A stretch of 64,000 bases of DNA from CAKUIA01 sp044433115. Its GTDB lineage: Bacteria; Verrucomicrobiota; Verrucomicrobiia; Opitutales; Intestinicryptomonadaceae. The stretch's first letter is position 1. Every line of letters begins with the position of its first letter. The notes beneath the pieces were generated by a model. That model ran no database searches and was not told the origin of the DNA. It saw only the letters and a list, made by a program, of their open reading frames with translations. Below, piece by piece: positions 15,009 through 24,069 of the stretch. Made by a program: the position numbers and the translations under genes. The stretch is from NCBI GenBank assembly GCA_044433115.1, contig JAWXTY010000002.1, positions 62,001 to 126,000 of the forward strand. Direction: 5' to 3'.

Positions 15009-16149
15009 TTAAATGTCGTCCATATTGATTTCTTTATTTCTGTTGTTGGGGCAGCCTGCACGTAGCCACGAGTTTACAAAGAGGTCGAGATCGCCGTCCA
15101 TAACTGCAATTACGTTACCAGTTTGTACGTTAGTGCGTAGGTCTTTTACCATTTGGTAGGGCTGGAATACGTAGCTTCGGATTTGGTTACCCCAAGATAT
15201 TTCGCCTTTTTCGCCATAGAATTTTTCCATCGCAGAGCGTTTTTCGTCTTGCATTTTCTCGTATAGACGACTCTTAAGTTGCTTCATAGCAGTAGCTTTA
15301 TTCTTCATTTGGCTTCGCTCGTTTTGGCAAGATACCACTATATTTGTCGCCAAGTGCGTTATGCGAACTGCACTATCTGTTTTGTTTACGTGTTGCCCAC
15401 CTTTGCCACTTGCTCTATATGTATCTATACGAATTTCTTCGTCTTTGATGTCGAGGTCTATGTCGTCCTCAATTTCTGCAATTACGTCTACAGAGCAAAA
15501 GGAAGTGTGTCGCCTTTTGTTGGAGTCGAAAGGGCTTATGCGAACTAGTCTATGCACACCACGTTCAGCTTTACAATATCCATAGGCATTTTCGCCTATA
15601 ATACGTATCGTAACCTTAGATATACCTGCTTCTTCGCCAGAGAGTATATCGTCGATTTCTACTTTCCAGTTACGCCTTTCTGCCCATCTATTATACATTC
15701 TTAGCAACATTTCAGCCCAGTCGCAACTTTCAGTGCCACCTGCACCTGCGTGTATGCTAAGGATTGCATTAGAAGAGTCGAGTTCGCCACATAGAAACGA
15801 CTTGATTTGGCAGTCTTCGACAAAAAGTTTAAGAGAGTCGACATCAGCTTGCAACTCGCTTTGCATATCATTATCGCCAGCTTCTTCGACAAGCTCAACA
15901 AAGGCTGCGATGTCGTCTTGCTTTGATTTCAGTTCAAGCTGAGTGTTTACTATAGCCTTTAGCGAGTTTAGTTTAGATATAGTTTTTTGAGCTTTAGCTT
16001 GGTCGTCCCAAAAGTTGGCTTGAGCCATTATATCTTCAAGTTCTTTGATTGCAGAGATTTTTGTATCTATGTCAAAGAAACCTCCATAATATTTTTGCTT
16101 CTTTGTTTAGGTCTTGTATTTGAGCTTTTAGTTGCGAATCTATAATCAT
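15009..16149 (-). CDS. prfB: Peptide chain release factor 2, with programmed +1 frameshift
   Basis: RF2 recognises UGA and UAA stop codons. The gene is in two frames. The first begins at ATG 16149 and runs 25 codons to CTT TGA (16077-16072); skipping one base at 16074 leads into a second frame of 354 residues ending at 15009. A GGAGG-type sequence (16085-16081) sits three bases before the slippery CTT, the same spacing as in E. coli. The second frame holds the release-factor G-G-Q motif in the S-G-K-G-G-Q-H-V-N stretch and an S-P-F anticodon-like motif in I-S-P-F-D, as expected of RF2. Total length of 379 residues is normal. Slippage lets RF2 level control its own synthesis. Any annotation starting at the ATG 16028 would lose the N-terminus. 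Confidence 0.95.
16071..16085 (-). promoter_or_regulatory. prfB autoregulatory frameshift site
   Basis: On the minus strand it reads GGAGG TTT CTT TGA C. The internal Shine-Dalgarno-like GGAGG, the slippery CTT, the in-frame UGA and the following C are all present with classical spacing. Low RF2 slows decoding of UGA and favours the +1 slip. Confidence 0.95.
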
Positions 16150-16233
16150 ATAGACAAATTCATCATTTTTTAGAAAATTTTCAACATTAAAATAATTTTT
16201 GCATTGAAAAATTTTTAATTAGCTTTAACTTAG

Positions 16234-16797
16234 ATGAGTATGTTAAAATATTTATTAATGACTTTATTTATATTGCCAAGCCTTGCATTTTCGCAAAATA
16301 GAGGCAATAGTGTTGCAGACTTAACTCAAGACATTGCTTTAATGCGTCGAGAAGTTGGGCAGCTACGCCTTGAAGTAGAACAACTTAGACGTGAGAACGA
16401 GGCTTTGAAATATAGGCAAAGTGGCACTGTTTCTGGCGATGTTGTATCTGCTCAAAACAATGTGCTTAAAACAGAATTTGATGCAAAGTTACAAGCTCTT
16501 AAGAGTGATATTATAGTTTTGGTAAAGAAAGACTTAGATAATATGGCAGCTCAAACAAATACTGCTTTGCAAAAAGTGGTATCTTCTATAGAGTCTCGCC
16601 CAAGTGCGACTTTGACTACTTCCTTTTCGGGCGATTTCCCTAAGACTGGTGTGAATTATACAGTGCAAAGGGGCGACAATTTAAGCAAGATTGCTTCTAT
16701 GTTTAACTCTAAAATCAAGTGGATACAAGACGCAAACACTATAGCTAACCCTACTGCTATACAAGTAGGACAAGAATTATTTATCCCTCAAAAGTAA
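16234..16797 (+). CDS. Secreted or periplasmic coiled-coil protein with C-terminal LysM domain
   Basis: 187 residues. A signal peptide (hydrophobic core L-M-T-L-F-I-L-P, cleavage near A-F-S) is followed by a charged coiled-coil region at about residues 27 to 60 rich in R, E and L. After a linker, one LysM domain occupies the last 45 residues (Y-T-V-Q-R-G-D-N-L start, ending in E-L-F-I-P). LysM binds N-acetylglucosamine-containing glycans such as peptidoglycan, so the protein probably sits in the periplasm on the wall. It is 4 bp upstream of parB and likely co-transcribed. No enzymatic domain is visible, so it may be a scaffold or adaptor. Confidence 0.8.
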   Translation: MSMLKYLLMTLFILPSLAFSQNRGNSVADLTQDIALMRREVGQLRLEVEQLRRENEALKYRQSGTVSGDVVSAQNNVLKTEFDAKLQALKSDIIVLVKKDLDNMAAQTNTALQKVVSSIESRPSATLTTSFSGDFPKTGVNYTVQRGDNLSKIASMFNSKIKWIQDANTIANPTAIQVGQELFIPQK

Positions 16798-16801
16798 TAT
16801 T

Positions 16802-17743
16802 ATGGCAAAGGCAAACGAAAGAAAATCTTTAGGCAGAGGCTTATCGTCTATAATTGCTACAACTGGGGCGAGCAAAGACCAAAAAATACCTTTGGTTTCC
16901 ACTGTCCTTGCTTCGGAAAAGAGCTTGGCGAGCTTTTCGCACAATCTTTTTAGTGAGGTTTTGATTGAAAAAATCATAGCAAGCCCATATCAAGCACGTA
17001 AGGAATTTAGCCAAGAGAGCATTGAAGAGCTTGCTGAAAGTATATCGCAAGAGGGGCTTTTGCAACCTATAGTTCTTAGAAAAGTCGATGATAATACTTA
17101 TGAGATTATCGCAGGCGAAAGGCGTTGGAGGGCTTGTAAGCACTTGGGTATGAAGCGTATAATTGCAAATGTGCAAAAGGCTTCAGACTCTTCGGCTGCT
17201 GTTAAGGGCTTGATTGAAAACTTGCAAAGAAGCGATTTAAACCCTATGGAAGAAGCTTTAGGTTATGCTAATTTAATGGCAAATTTCAAGTTGACTCAAG
17301 ACTCTATTTCTAGTCGTGTGGGCAAAGCTCGTTCATCTGTGGCAAACTCTTTGAGGCTTTTGACTTTGTCTAAGGACATTCAGCAATACATATCTTCTGG
17401 CTTAATATCAATGGGGCACGCCAAAGTTTTGTTGGGTATAAACTCTACAGAACATAGGTCTTTGTTGGCTAGGAAAATTATAGAAACAGGCATAAATGTG
17501 AGAGCTACAGAGGAATTAGCCCACAAAATCAAATATCAAGACGATAAGATTAGCCCAAGTTCTAAGCTAAATCAAAGTATGCAAGACGCTGTTCTTAAGC
17601 AAATTGAAGATAAATTGCGTGAAAGACTATCTGCAAATATCCAAGTTAAGGCAACTGCCTCTAAAAAGGGTAAGATAATGATAGATTATATGGATAACGA
17701 CGATTTAGAGCGTATTTTGGCAATAATAGGTGTCGTATTATAA
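16802..17743 (+). CDS. parB: ParB-family chromosome partition protein
   Basis: 313 residues. The N-terminus has the L-G-R-G-L-S-S motif typical of chromosomal ParB. The CTP-binding ParB/Srx region covers about residues 58 to 150 with Y-Q-A-R-K, G-L-L-Q-P-I and G-E-R-R-W-R-A, followed by a helix-turn-helix at about 160 to 190, and a C-terminal dimerisation region. ParB loads on parS sites and spreads as a CTP-dependent clamp. No parA is adjacent: the neighbours are a LysM protein 4 bp before and a secreted repeat protein 1 bp after. No parS-like palindrome (TGTTTCACGTGAAACA type) was noticed nearby. parA may be elsewhere, which is atypical for chromosomal parAB. Confidence 0.9.
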   Translation: MAKANERKSLGRGLSSIIATTGASKDQKIPLVSTVLASEKSLASFSHNLFSEVLIEKIIASPYQARKEFSQESIEELAESISQEGLLQPIVLRKVDDNTYEIIAGERRWRACKHLGMKRIIANVQKASDSSAAVKGLIENLQRSDLNPMEEALGYANLMANFKLTQDSISSRVGKARSSVANSLRLLTLSKDIQQYISSGLISMGHAKVLLGINSTEHRSLLARKIIETGINVRATEELAHKIKYQDDKISPSSKLNQSMQDAVLKQIEDKLRERLSANIQVKATASKKGKIMIDYMDNDDLERILAIIGVVL

Positions 17744-17744
17744 T

Positions 17745-18737
17745 ATGACTAAGAGGCTCATAGTTTTTATTTTTTGTAGTGTGCTAAGCTTAAGTGCTTT
17801 AGGGCAGGGGCGACTCAATGACTTGACAAGGACGAATATGTCTTTTAAAAAGGGATATTCTACGGAGTCGTATAGAGATAAAAATAAGAAATTTAGAGAG
17901 TCTGATAAGTCCTTTAGCACAAGTAATTTCTACGACTCAAATAAGAGCTTTTACGATTCAAATAAGCGTGTTAATAACAGCGATACTTACTACGACGCAA
18001 ACAAGCGTGCAGGGGGGCTAGATGGCTCTTATTACAATCAAAACAAGAGTAGCTTAGACAATAAATCTCGCTTCTATGACGATAATAAAGAGCTTTTCTT
18101 GGATAATAAGGATAGGGATTTAACTCGTGGATACCAAGGCAAATCGGACTTTTCTAAGAAGAATGATATGGGTGAGAGCATTGAGGCGATGTATGGCGAT
18201 TTGATGGATAGGTCTATGTCGGACATAAATAAGTACCACTCTCAAACTGCAAGGCAAGACTCTACTGAAGCTGGGATACCAGTGGCTGCAACTGTTCAGC
18301 AAAAGGAGTCGAGTATATTAGATTTATTGAATTTTTCTGACAAAAAGATAGACAATTCTTCTGTAAAATTTTCTTTGCCAAACTCTATGAAAGATATGGG
18401 AGGCATTGGCAAAAGCTCAAGTTCTACTCAAGGCACAAACACCTCTGGGGGACAATCTTACAGGGAAGTTGGCTCTAATTCTGCTAATTCTACGCAAAAA
18501 GGAGGCGAGTCTCGTGCGTCATCTGGAGGTCAAGTTCAAGACTTTTCTGACCCTAATAAGAATTACGCACCTGTGGCTATTCCTGATAAATCTCAGCAAG
18601 CTAACAACCCTTATCAAAAAAAGACAATCACTGTCGACAAGCCTGTTAAAGAAGGCGAAGAACGCTCCATTTTCGGCGTTCCAAGAGGTTTAAATTCTGG
18701 CAAAGTGCAGATTACTGTTGAGGTTAAGCCTAATTAG
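17745..18737 (+). CDS. Secreted N-K repeat protein of unknown function
   Basis: 330 residues and no family recognised. A signal peptide (I-V-F-I-F-C-S-V-L-S-L-S) ends near residue 20. Residues 43 to 115 carry six copies of a hexapeptide of the form aromatic-aromatic/R-D/N-x-N-K: at about 43, 62, 69, 82, 96 and 110. The remainder is low-complexity, rich in S, N, G, Q and K, with a short conserved-looking basic C-terminus. This suggests an extended, surface or periplasmic structural protein. The ATG at 17745 is chosen because it precedes the signal peptide directly and follows the parB stop by one base; a GTG at 17730 inside parB is less likely. The stop codon lies in the first bases of an inverted repeat. 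Confidence 0.75.
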   Translation: MTKRLIVFIFCSVLSLSALGQGRLNDLTRTNMSFKKGYSTESYRDKNKKFRESDKSFSTSNFYDSNKSFYDSNKRVNNSDTYYDANKRAGGLDGSYYNQNKSSLDNKSRFYDDNKELFLDNKDRDLTRGYQGKSDFSKKNDMGESIEAMYGDLMDRSMSDINKYHSQTARQDSTEAGIPVAATVQQKESSILDLLNFSDKKIDNSSVKFSLPNSMKDMGGIGKSSSSTQGTNTSGGQSYREVGSNSANSTQKGGESRASSGGQVQDFSDPNKNYAPVAIPDKSQQANNPYQKKTITVDKPVKEGEERSIFGVPRGLNSGKVQITVEVKPN

Positions 18738-18857
18738 GGGCGTGATATTACCTTTGATGCTCCGTTTCGAAAATTTTTGAGACTCTTAGGTATTAATATA
18801 CGCTGCTATCCTCAAAAATTTCCAAATACTCGCCTGAAAGGCAATCTCACGCCCCTA
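18735..18857. repeat. 123-bp inverted-repeat element at a gene 3' end
   Basis: Ends TAGGGGCGTGA and its exact complement (18735-18745, 18847-18857) continue inward as an imperfect palindrome of about 45 to 50 bp per arm. The first three bases are the stop codon TAG of the N-K repeat gene. A second small hairpin (AAAAATTTTGC / GCAAATTTTTG) follows to about 18883. It may act as a terminator or be a small mobile palindrome. No second full copy was found, though the GGGGCGAG hairpin at 13326 resembles its tip. Confidence 0.6.
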
Positions 18858-18922
18858 CAAAAATTTTGCTACGCAAATTTTTGGCTTAATTAGTAGACTT
18901 ATAATCGTTAAGAAAAATTTTC

Positions 18923-19795
18923 TTAAGCATTTAGCTTCAAGGTATTTCTGAAGAATTTGCCTTGTTTTTTGACTAGTTTTAGGGTGTTTTGGCTTATTTC
19001 TTGGGCGAGTTTCGCTTCGTCTATATTGCCACTTTCTATTGCTCTAAAGCACTCTATATAGCCTGTAGATAGGTAGGCTGAGGGATTGGTTTTTATATCG
19101 AGTTTAAGCAAGTTTTCGCATTCCTTTATTAGACCTGCATTTAGCATAAGTTGAGTGCGTTTTTCTATGCGTTCTTGCATTTCATCTTTAGGGCGATTTA
19201 GGAAAATTACATTTCTTTTTATATCCCCATAAGGGCAGGGCATCTTTTTGAAATTTTCCAGTATTTCTTCTACTCCAAGCCCACTTTCCATAACTCTCTC
19301 TATAGCACGAGTCAATCTGCGAGGGTTTGCCATATCTACAAATTTTGAGGCATTGCTATCCAAGCTCAAAAGTTTTTCTTGCAGGGCGATTTTGCCCCCA
19401 TCTTCTTCAAGATTTTTGACATAATTGCGTGTAGTTTCGCTAACTTTAATATCGTCAGTTATAGCACTAAAAAAAGATTGCAAGTAAAAGGGGCTACCTC
19501 CTGCAACCACAATATTTTTGCCACTTGCCGTGATGTCCTCTATAGCCAACTTCACCTCTTCTATATAGCTAAACACATCAAAACTCTTGCTTGGTTCTGC
19601 TATATCTATAAGGTAGTGCTTAACCCCTTGCATTTCATCTTTAGTGAGTTTAGCAGAGCCTATATCCATATATTTATAGACTTGTATAGAGTCGCAAGAA
19701 ATTATGCTTGCGTTATTTTCTAAGGCAAAATCTATTGCACATTGGCTTTTGCCCGATGCAGTCGCCCCCGTAATTATAGTAATTTCTTTAGGCAT
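18923..19795 (-). CDS. miaA: tRNA dimethylallyltransferase
   Basis: 290 residues. The P-loop is G-A-T-A-S-G-K-S at residues 9 to 16, followed by D-S-I-Q-V-Y-K-Y-M-D-I-G-S-A-K, the family's substrate-recognition segment, and the G-G-S-P-F-Y-L-Q motif. The C-terminal region contains the expected L-S-T-G-Y-I-E segment. MiaA adds the isopentenyl group to N6 of A37 in tRNAs reading UNN codons. It lies 17 bp downstream of uvrC on the same strand and shares the mutS-uvrC-miaA transcription unit. Length is normal for the family. Confidence 0.94.
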   Translation of the reverse strand: MPKEITIITGATASGKSQCAIDFALENNASIISCDSIQVYKYMDIGSAKLTKDEMQGVKHYLIDIAEPSKSFDVFSYIEEVKLAIEDITASGKNIVVAGGSPFYLQSFFSAITDDIKVSETTRNYVKNLEEDGGKIALQEKLLSLDSNASKFVDMANPRRLTRAIERVMESGLGVEEILENFKKMPCPYGDIKRNVIFLNRPKDEMQERIEKRTQLMLNAGLIKECENLLKLDIKTNPSAYLSTGYIECFRAIESGNIDEAKLAQEISQNTLKLVKKQGKFFRNTLKLNA

Positions 19796-19812
19796 TTTCT
19801 TATTTAACTCCC

Positions 19813-21273
19813 CTAAGCATTTTCTTTTAAAAACTCCAATAAACTTTCTGCGTATTTTAGGCTTATTCCCCTTAGCTTTGCAATATCAGTTGCCTTAGCT
19901 TGCCTTAGTTCTTTTATAGAGCCAAATTCTTTCAATAGCATAACTTTCTTAGTTTGGCTGACATTAAAATCGTCTAAAATGCTTTCTTTAATCGCCTTAA
20001 TACGAAGTTCTTCATTAAAGGAATTTGCAAATCTATGAGCTTCATCTCTAATACGTTGCAAGAGTTTTAGAGCCTCATTTGTCCTATCTAGCTTTATCTC
20101 GCCTTGGGAATTTTCCAATACTATAGTCTCTTCTCTCTTAGCTAGACCTATAATTTGCTTAGGCTTATTTTCTATATCTATAAATATGTCGGCGATTGCA
20201 CTGAGTTGTCCTGCACCGCCGTCTATTACAAGTAGGTCAGGGGGTGTCATTGCGTTTTTGTAACGCCTTGTAACAACTTCGTTCATCGATCTAAAGTCGT
20301 CATTGCCTTTGAAAGTTTTAATTTTGTAGTGTCTATACTTAGATTTATTAGGCACTCCATTTTCGAAGCGTACCATCGAGGCAACGCAAAAGCTACCTGA
20401 TATATGCGATATATCAAAGCACTCCATTGACGATATTTTCTCTGCTGAATTTAGAGTCTTGCTAAGCTCGCTAAGGGCAATATCTGCAACTTCCTTAGGG
20501 CTTTTAGCAATGTCTGCAAGAGATTTAGCTTGTTTATTGAGTTTAAGGGTATCTTTAATAGCTGTTATTTGATCTCTAAATTTGCCAGCCTTTTCGTATT
20601 CTTCATTTTCGGAGGCTACGAGCATTTTCTCTTGAAGCTCTACTAAAATTTCCTTACTTTGCCCCTTTAGAAATTCTATGGCATTATCGCAACGCTCTTG
20701 ATATTCCTCTTTAGTTAAGATAGAAGAGTGTTGGTAAATTTCAGCTCTAGCGTCGTCGTAGAGTATCCAAGTGTTGTCATCTTTAGATTTTTTTGGCTTT
20801 GCACTAGAGTCTATAATCCCAAACTTTTGCTTTAGAATTCTCAATACGCTATGAATTTTATCTGCACTTGGATATGGACCAAAATATAAGCTATTATCGC
20901 CCTTCCTACTCCTACAAAGTGTAAATACAGGCAAAGTCTTAAACATTTCTATACGCAACAACAAGAAGTTTTTGTTATCCTTTAAATCGCTATTATATCT
21001 AGGCTTCCACTCCTTTATCAACTTGCTTTCTAAGAGTAGAGCTTGAGGCTCGTTCTTACACTCAATAAATTCAATGTCTTCTACGCTCTCTACTAAAAAC
21101 ACAATCTTTGGGCTGTGATAACGAGTTTTAGACTTTCTAAAATATTGCAAGACCCTATTTTTAAGGTTTTTCGCCTTTCCTATATATATGACTTGCCCAA
21201 ACTTATCCTTCATAACATAAACTCCTGCCGAAGTTGTTATGTGTCTAAGTTTCTCTTGAAGCTGGCTATTCAT
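19813..21273 (-). CDS. uvrC: Excinuclease ABC subunit C, short form
   Basis: 486 residues against about 600 in E. coli. Domains in order: GIY-YIG endonuclease (about 14-95, with G-V-Y-V-M and V-I-Y-I-G-K-A), UVR coiled-coil (about 209-245), the RNase H-like 5' endonuclease (about 278-425, with F-D-I-S-H, V-I-D-G-G and D-E-A-H-R), and a C-terminal helix-hairpin-helix (last 45). The catalytic residues of both nuclease domains appear intact. The missing length falls between the UVR motif and the RNase H-like domain, where about 110 to 120 residues of the usual linker domain are absent. The frame is continuous, so this is a genuine short form and not a frameshift. It sits 26 bp downstream of mutS. 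Confidence 0.9.
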   Translation of the reverse strand: MNSQLQEKLRHITTSAGVYVMKDKFGQVIYIGKAKNLKNRVLQYFRKSKTRYHSPKIVFLVESVEDIEFIECKNEPQALLLESKLIKEWKPRYNSDLKDNKNFLLLRIEMFKTLPVFTLCRSRKGDNSLYFGPYPSADKIHSVLRILKQKFGIIDSSAKPKKSKDDNTWILYDDARAEIYQHSSILTKEEYQERCDNAIEFLKGQSKEILVELQEKMLVASENEEYEKAGKFRDQITAIKDTLKLNKQAKSLADIAKSPKEVADIALSELSKTLNSAEKISSMECFDISHISGSFCVASMVRFENGVPNKSKYRHYKIKTFKGNDDFRSMNEVVTRRYKNAMTPPDLLVIDGGAGQLSAIADIFIDIENKPKQIIGLAKREETIVLENSQGEIKLDRTNEALKLLQRIRDEAHRFANSFNEELRIKAIKESILDDFNVSQTKKVMLLKEFGSIKELRQAKATDIAKLRGISLKYAESLLEFLKENA

Positions 21274-21299
21274 ATATTAATCTTTGTAGAAATCAGCCT

Positions 21300-23885
21300 T
21301 TAAAAGAAGCTAAGTTGGCTAACTCCATCTTCTCCATCGAGGAGGATTTTCTTTTTCATACCCTTTAATTTAGGACTTTGAGCAAGTTTAGAGTCTAGCT
21401 TGCATACAACTATATTGCCTTCCTTTTCGAGTTCTGCTAGAACTTCCTTTGCACGAGAAATAATTTCAGGAGCAAGACCTGCAAGCTTTGCAACTTGTAT
21501 TCCATAAGACCTATCAGCTTGCCCTTTTTCTATAGTGCGTGTAAATATGATGTCGTCGTTATATTCCTTTACGCAGACTTTGTAATTTACTAGTCTACTT
21601 AGCATACCCTCAAGCTTTGTAAGCTCGTGATAGTGCGTCGCAAAAAGAGTTTTAGTTCCACGTAAATCGCTTTTGTGGAGGTATTCAACTATAGACCAAG
21701 CAATGCTAAGACCATCGTAAGTGCTTGTTCCTCTGCCAATTTCGTCTAAGATTATGAGAGAGTTATCTGTGGCGTTATTTAAGATATTTGCAGTCTCGTT
21801 CATCTCTACCATAAAAGTAGAATTGCCCCTTGATAGCTCATCTGAAGCTCCAACTCTACTAAATAGCCTATCTGTAATAGATAATCTACAAGACTTTGCA
21901 GGCACAAAAGAGCCTATTTGAGCCATAATCGCAATCAAGGCAACTTGTCTTATATAAGTAGATTTACCTGCCATATTAGGACCTGTAATTAAGGCAATTT
22001 GCTCGTCGCAAGAGGATAAATAAGTGTCGTTTGGCACAAAGTTATTTGTTTGAACTAAGCCTATAGAGTCTTTTTTTAGCATCTGTTCTATAACAGGGTG
22101 TCTGCCTTGTTTTATTTCTATAGAGTCGCAGGCTTCATCGAATACAGGCATAGTATAGTCCCATTCTATTGCACTTTTTGCAAAGGAAGCATATATGTCT
22201 ATTTCGGCTAAAATGTTCGCTGTTTCTATTAGAGCATTAGACTTTTCTAATATTTTACTTAAGATACTTTCAAAGATTTCTACTTCTCTAGCTAATGCAC
22301 GCTCTTGGGCTGTTAGAATTTCAGCTTCCATCTTAGTTAAGACTTCAGTAGTAAAACGCTCAGCATTAACTAGAGTTTGCTTTCTTATATAATATTGGGG
22401 AACTAGAGCCAAGTTAGACTTTGTAACTTCTATAGAAAATCCAAAAGGACCTGTGTGCTTTATTCTCAAATTCTTTATACCAGTTAGCTCTTGTTGCTCT
22501 TTTTCAAATTCTAAAAGCATATTATTTGAATTTTTGCTAATAGTAATAATCTCATCTAGCTCGGCGTCAAAGCCCTCTCTTATTATAGAGCCATCTTGAA
22601 GCTTTGAGGGCAATTCTTCGTTTAGGGCATTTTCCAAGAGAGTTTCTAAGTCCTTAAAGCTTTCTATTTTAGAAGATAGTTCCTTTGATTTTGGCAAATT
22701 AATTTCCTCTAAGATAGCTTTAATAGGCTCTATAGATTGTATAGTCTGAAGTATAGATTTTAACTCCTTAGGATTTTTTAGCCCATTCTTTAAACGAGAT
22801 AAAATACGAGTTATATCCCTTATGTTTGAAATTTTATCGCAGAGCTTATTTAGTAGAGATGGATTTGAATATAACTCAAAGCTACATTCTTGCCTATGTC
22901 TAATTTCCCTAATATTCATAGAAGGGTGTGCTAAATATGACTCTAAGAGCCTTGCTCCAGCTGGCGAATTTGTGTTGTCTATAATATCGAGCAGTGAGCC
23001 AGTTCTCGAGCCGTAGCTAGTTTTAAACAATTCTAAGTTACGCTGAGTTGAGGCATCTATAAGCATATGCTTGCCAGAGTCGAACTTCTTTATTGTATGC
23101 AATGCAGGCAAGTGTCTCAAGCTTTCACTAGTGTAAAATACCAAAGCTCCAGCTGTTCCTATAGATGGGTATGAGCAACTTATTCCAAAGCCATCTAGGT
23201 TTAGCTTATCTAGGGCTTTTATCACTTGATTGTAGCCATATTCTAAGTCGAAGATATAGTCGTATATTAAAGTAACAGGGCATAAATCTAAAATGTGCCT
23301 AAAATTGATATGCCACATAATTAGATTAGGGTCGGACTTCCAAAGATTAGAGGCTTCTTCTGGCAAAAGGATTTCTTTGGGTCTATTTGCCGAGAGTATA
23401 GGGAGGAAATCTGCAGGGTCATCGAATACACTAGTTTGAAATTCGCCTGTACTAATATCTATCCACGAGGCAAAGAGCCGACGTGTCTTTAAATCTATGT
23501 CTATTGCATACATAAAATTGCGTTCCTTTGCCTCTAATTGAGAGTCCTCAAGGAATGTTCCAGCTGAAATTATTCTACTAATATATCGCTTTACAATTTT
23601 CTCGTCTGGCTTTTTCTCGTGTTGTTCACATATAGCAACCTTTTTGCCAGAGTCTAATAGCTTCTTTAAATATTGGTCTATGCAGTGGTAGGGAATACCA
23701 GCCATAGGGTAATTTTGACGTTTAGTTAGAGTTATGCCTAAAATCTTAGAACCTTCTACAGCATCGTCGTAGAACATCTCATAGAAATCCCCAAGTCTAA
23801 ATAGGAGTAAAGTATCCTTTGGAATGTCCTTTTTGAAATCCCAATATTGCTCCATCATAGGTGTTATTTTTTTATTATTCGCCAT
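21300..23885 (-). CDS. mutS: DNA mismatch repair protein MutS
   Basis: 861 residues, the full MutS1 length. The mismatch-reading F-x-E motif (D-F-Y-E-M-F) is near residue 33. Then come the connector, lever and clamp regions, and the ATPase with Walker A G-P-N-M-A-G-K-S-T near 650 and Walker B I-L-D-E-I-G-R-G-T. The C-terminal helix-turn-helix is followed by a short tail ending in L-S-F-F. It recognises mispairs and recruits MutL, which is not in the window. It leads a minus-strand repair and tRNA-modification unit with uvrC and miaA and is divergent from rplY across a 184-bp AT-rich gap. Confidence 0.96.
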   Translation of the reverse strand: MANNKKITPMMEQYWDFKKDIPKDTLLLFRLGDFYEMFYDDAVEGSKILGITLTKRQNYPMAGIPYHCIDQYLKKLLDSGKKVAICEQHEKKPDEKIVKRYISRIISAGTFLEDSQLEAKERNFMYAIDIDLKTRRLFASWIDISTGEFQTSVFDDPADFLPILSANRPKEILLPEEASNLWKSDPNLIMWHINFRHILDLCPVTLIYDYIFDLEYGYNQVIKALDKLNLDGFGISCSYPSIGTAGALVFYTSESLRHLPALHTIKKFDSGKHMLIDASTQRNLELFKTSYGSRTGSLLDIIDNTNSPAGARLLESYLAHPSMNIREIRHRQECSFELYSNPSLLNKLCDKISNIRDITRILSRLKNGLKNPKELKSILQTIQSIEPIKAILEEINLPKSKELSSKIESFKDLETLLENALNEELPSKLQDGSIIREGFDAELDEIITISKNSNNMLLEFEKEQQELTGIKNLRIKHTGPFGFSIEVTKSNLALVPQYYIRKQTLVNAERFTTEVLTKMEAEILTAQERALAREVEIFESILSKILEKSNALIETANILAEIDIYASFAKSAIEWDYTMPVFDEACDSIEIKQGRHPVIEQMLKKDSIGLVQTNNFVPNDTYLSSCDEQIALITGPNMAGKSTYIRQVALIAIMAQIGSFVPAKSCRLSITDRLFSRVGASDELSRGNSTFMVEMNETANILNNATDNSLIILDEIGRGTSTYDGLSIAWSIVEYLHKSDLRGTKTLFATHYHELTKLEGMLSRLVNYKVCVKEYNDDIIFTRTIEKGQADRSYGIQVAKLAGLAPEIISRAKEVLAELEKEGNIVVCKLDSKLAQSPKLKGMKKKILLDGEDGVSQLSFF

Positions 23886-24069
23886 ATATTAGTACATCTA
23901 ATAGTAAAACTTTAGTTATTTCAAATTTATTTTTTTAAAATAATTAAAAATTTTTGTTGCAATTTAAAATTTTGTAGCTAAGTTATTTCTTCTTTTAGGA
24001 GTGTGCTCTCACAATATTTGCTGTGTGGGGACATTTGCTTTAAATTTTTTAAAAATAAGAGATATTAAA

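Noticed and set aside
16028..16149. prfB as a truncated gene or pseudogene because of the TGA near its start
   Set aside because: The TGA sits in a complete RF2 programmed frameshift site with the correct spacing, so it is regulation.
19813..21273. Cho-type UvrC homologue or frameshifted uvrC
   Set aside because: All UvrC domains including the C-terminal RNase H-like and HhH regions are in one open frame; only a middle segment is absent.
24001..24069. GTG start for rplY
   Set aside because: The added residues have no bL25 counterpart, and ATG at 24070 has a fitting ribosome site.
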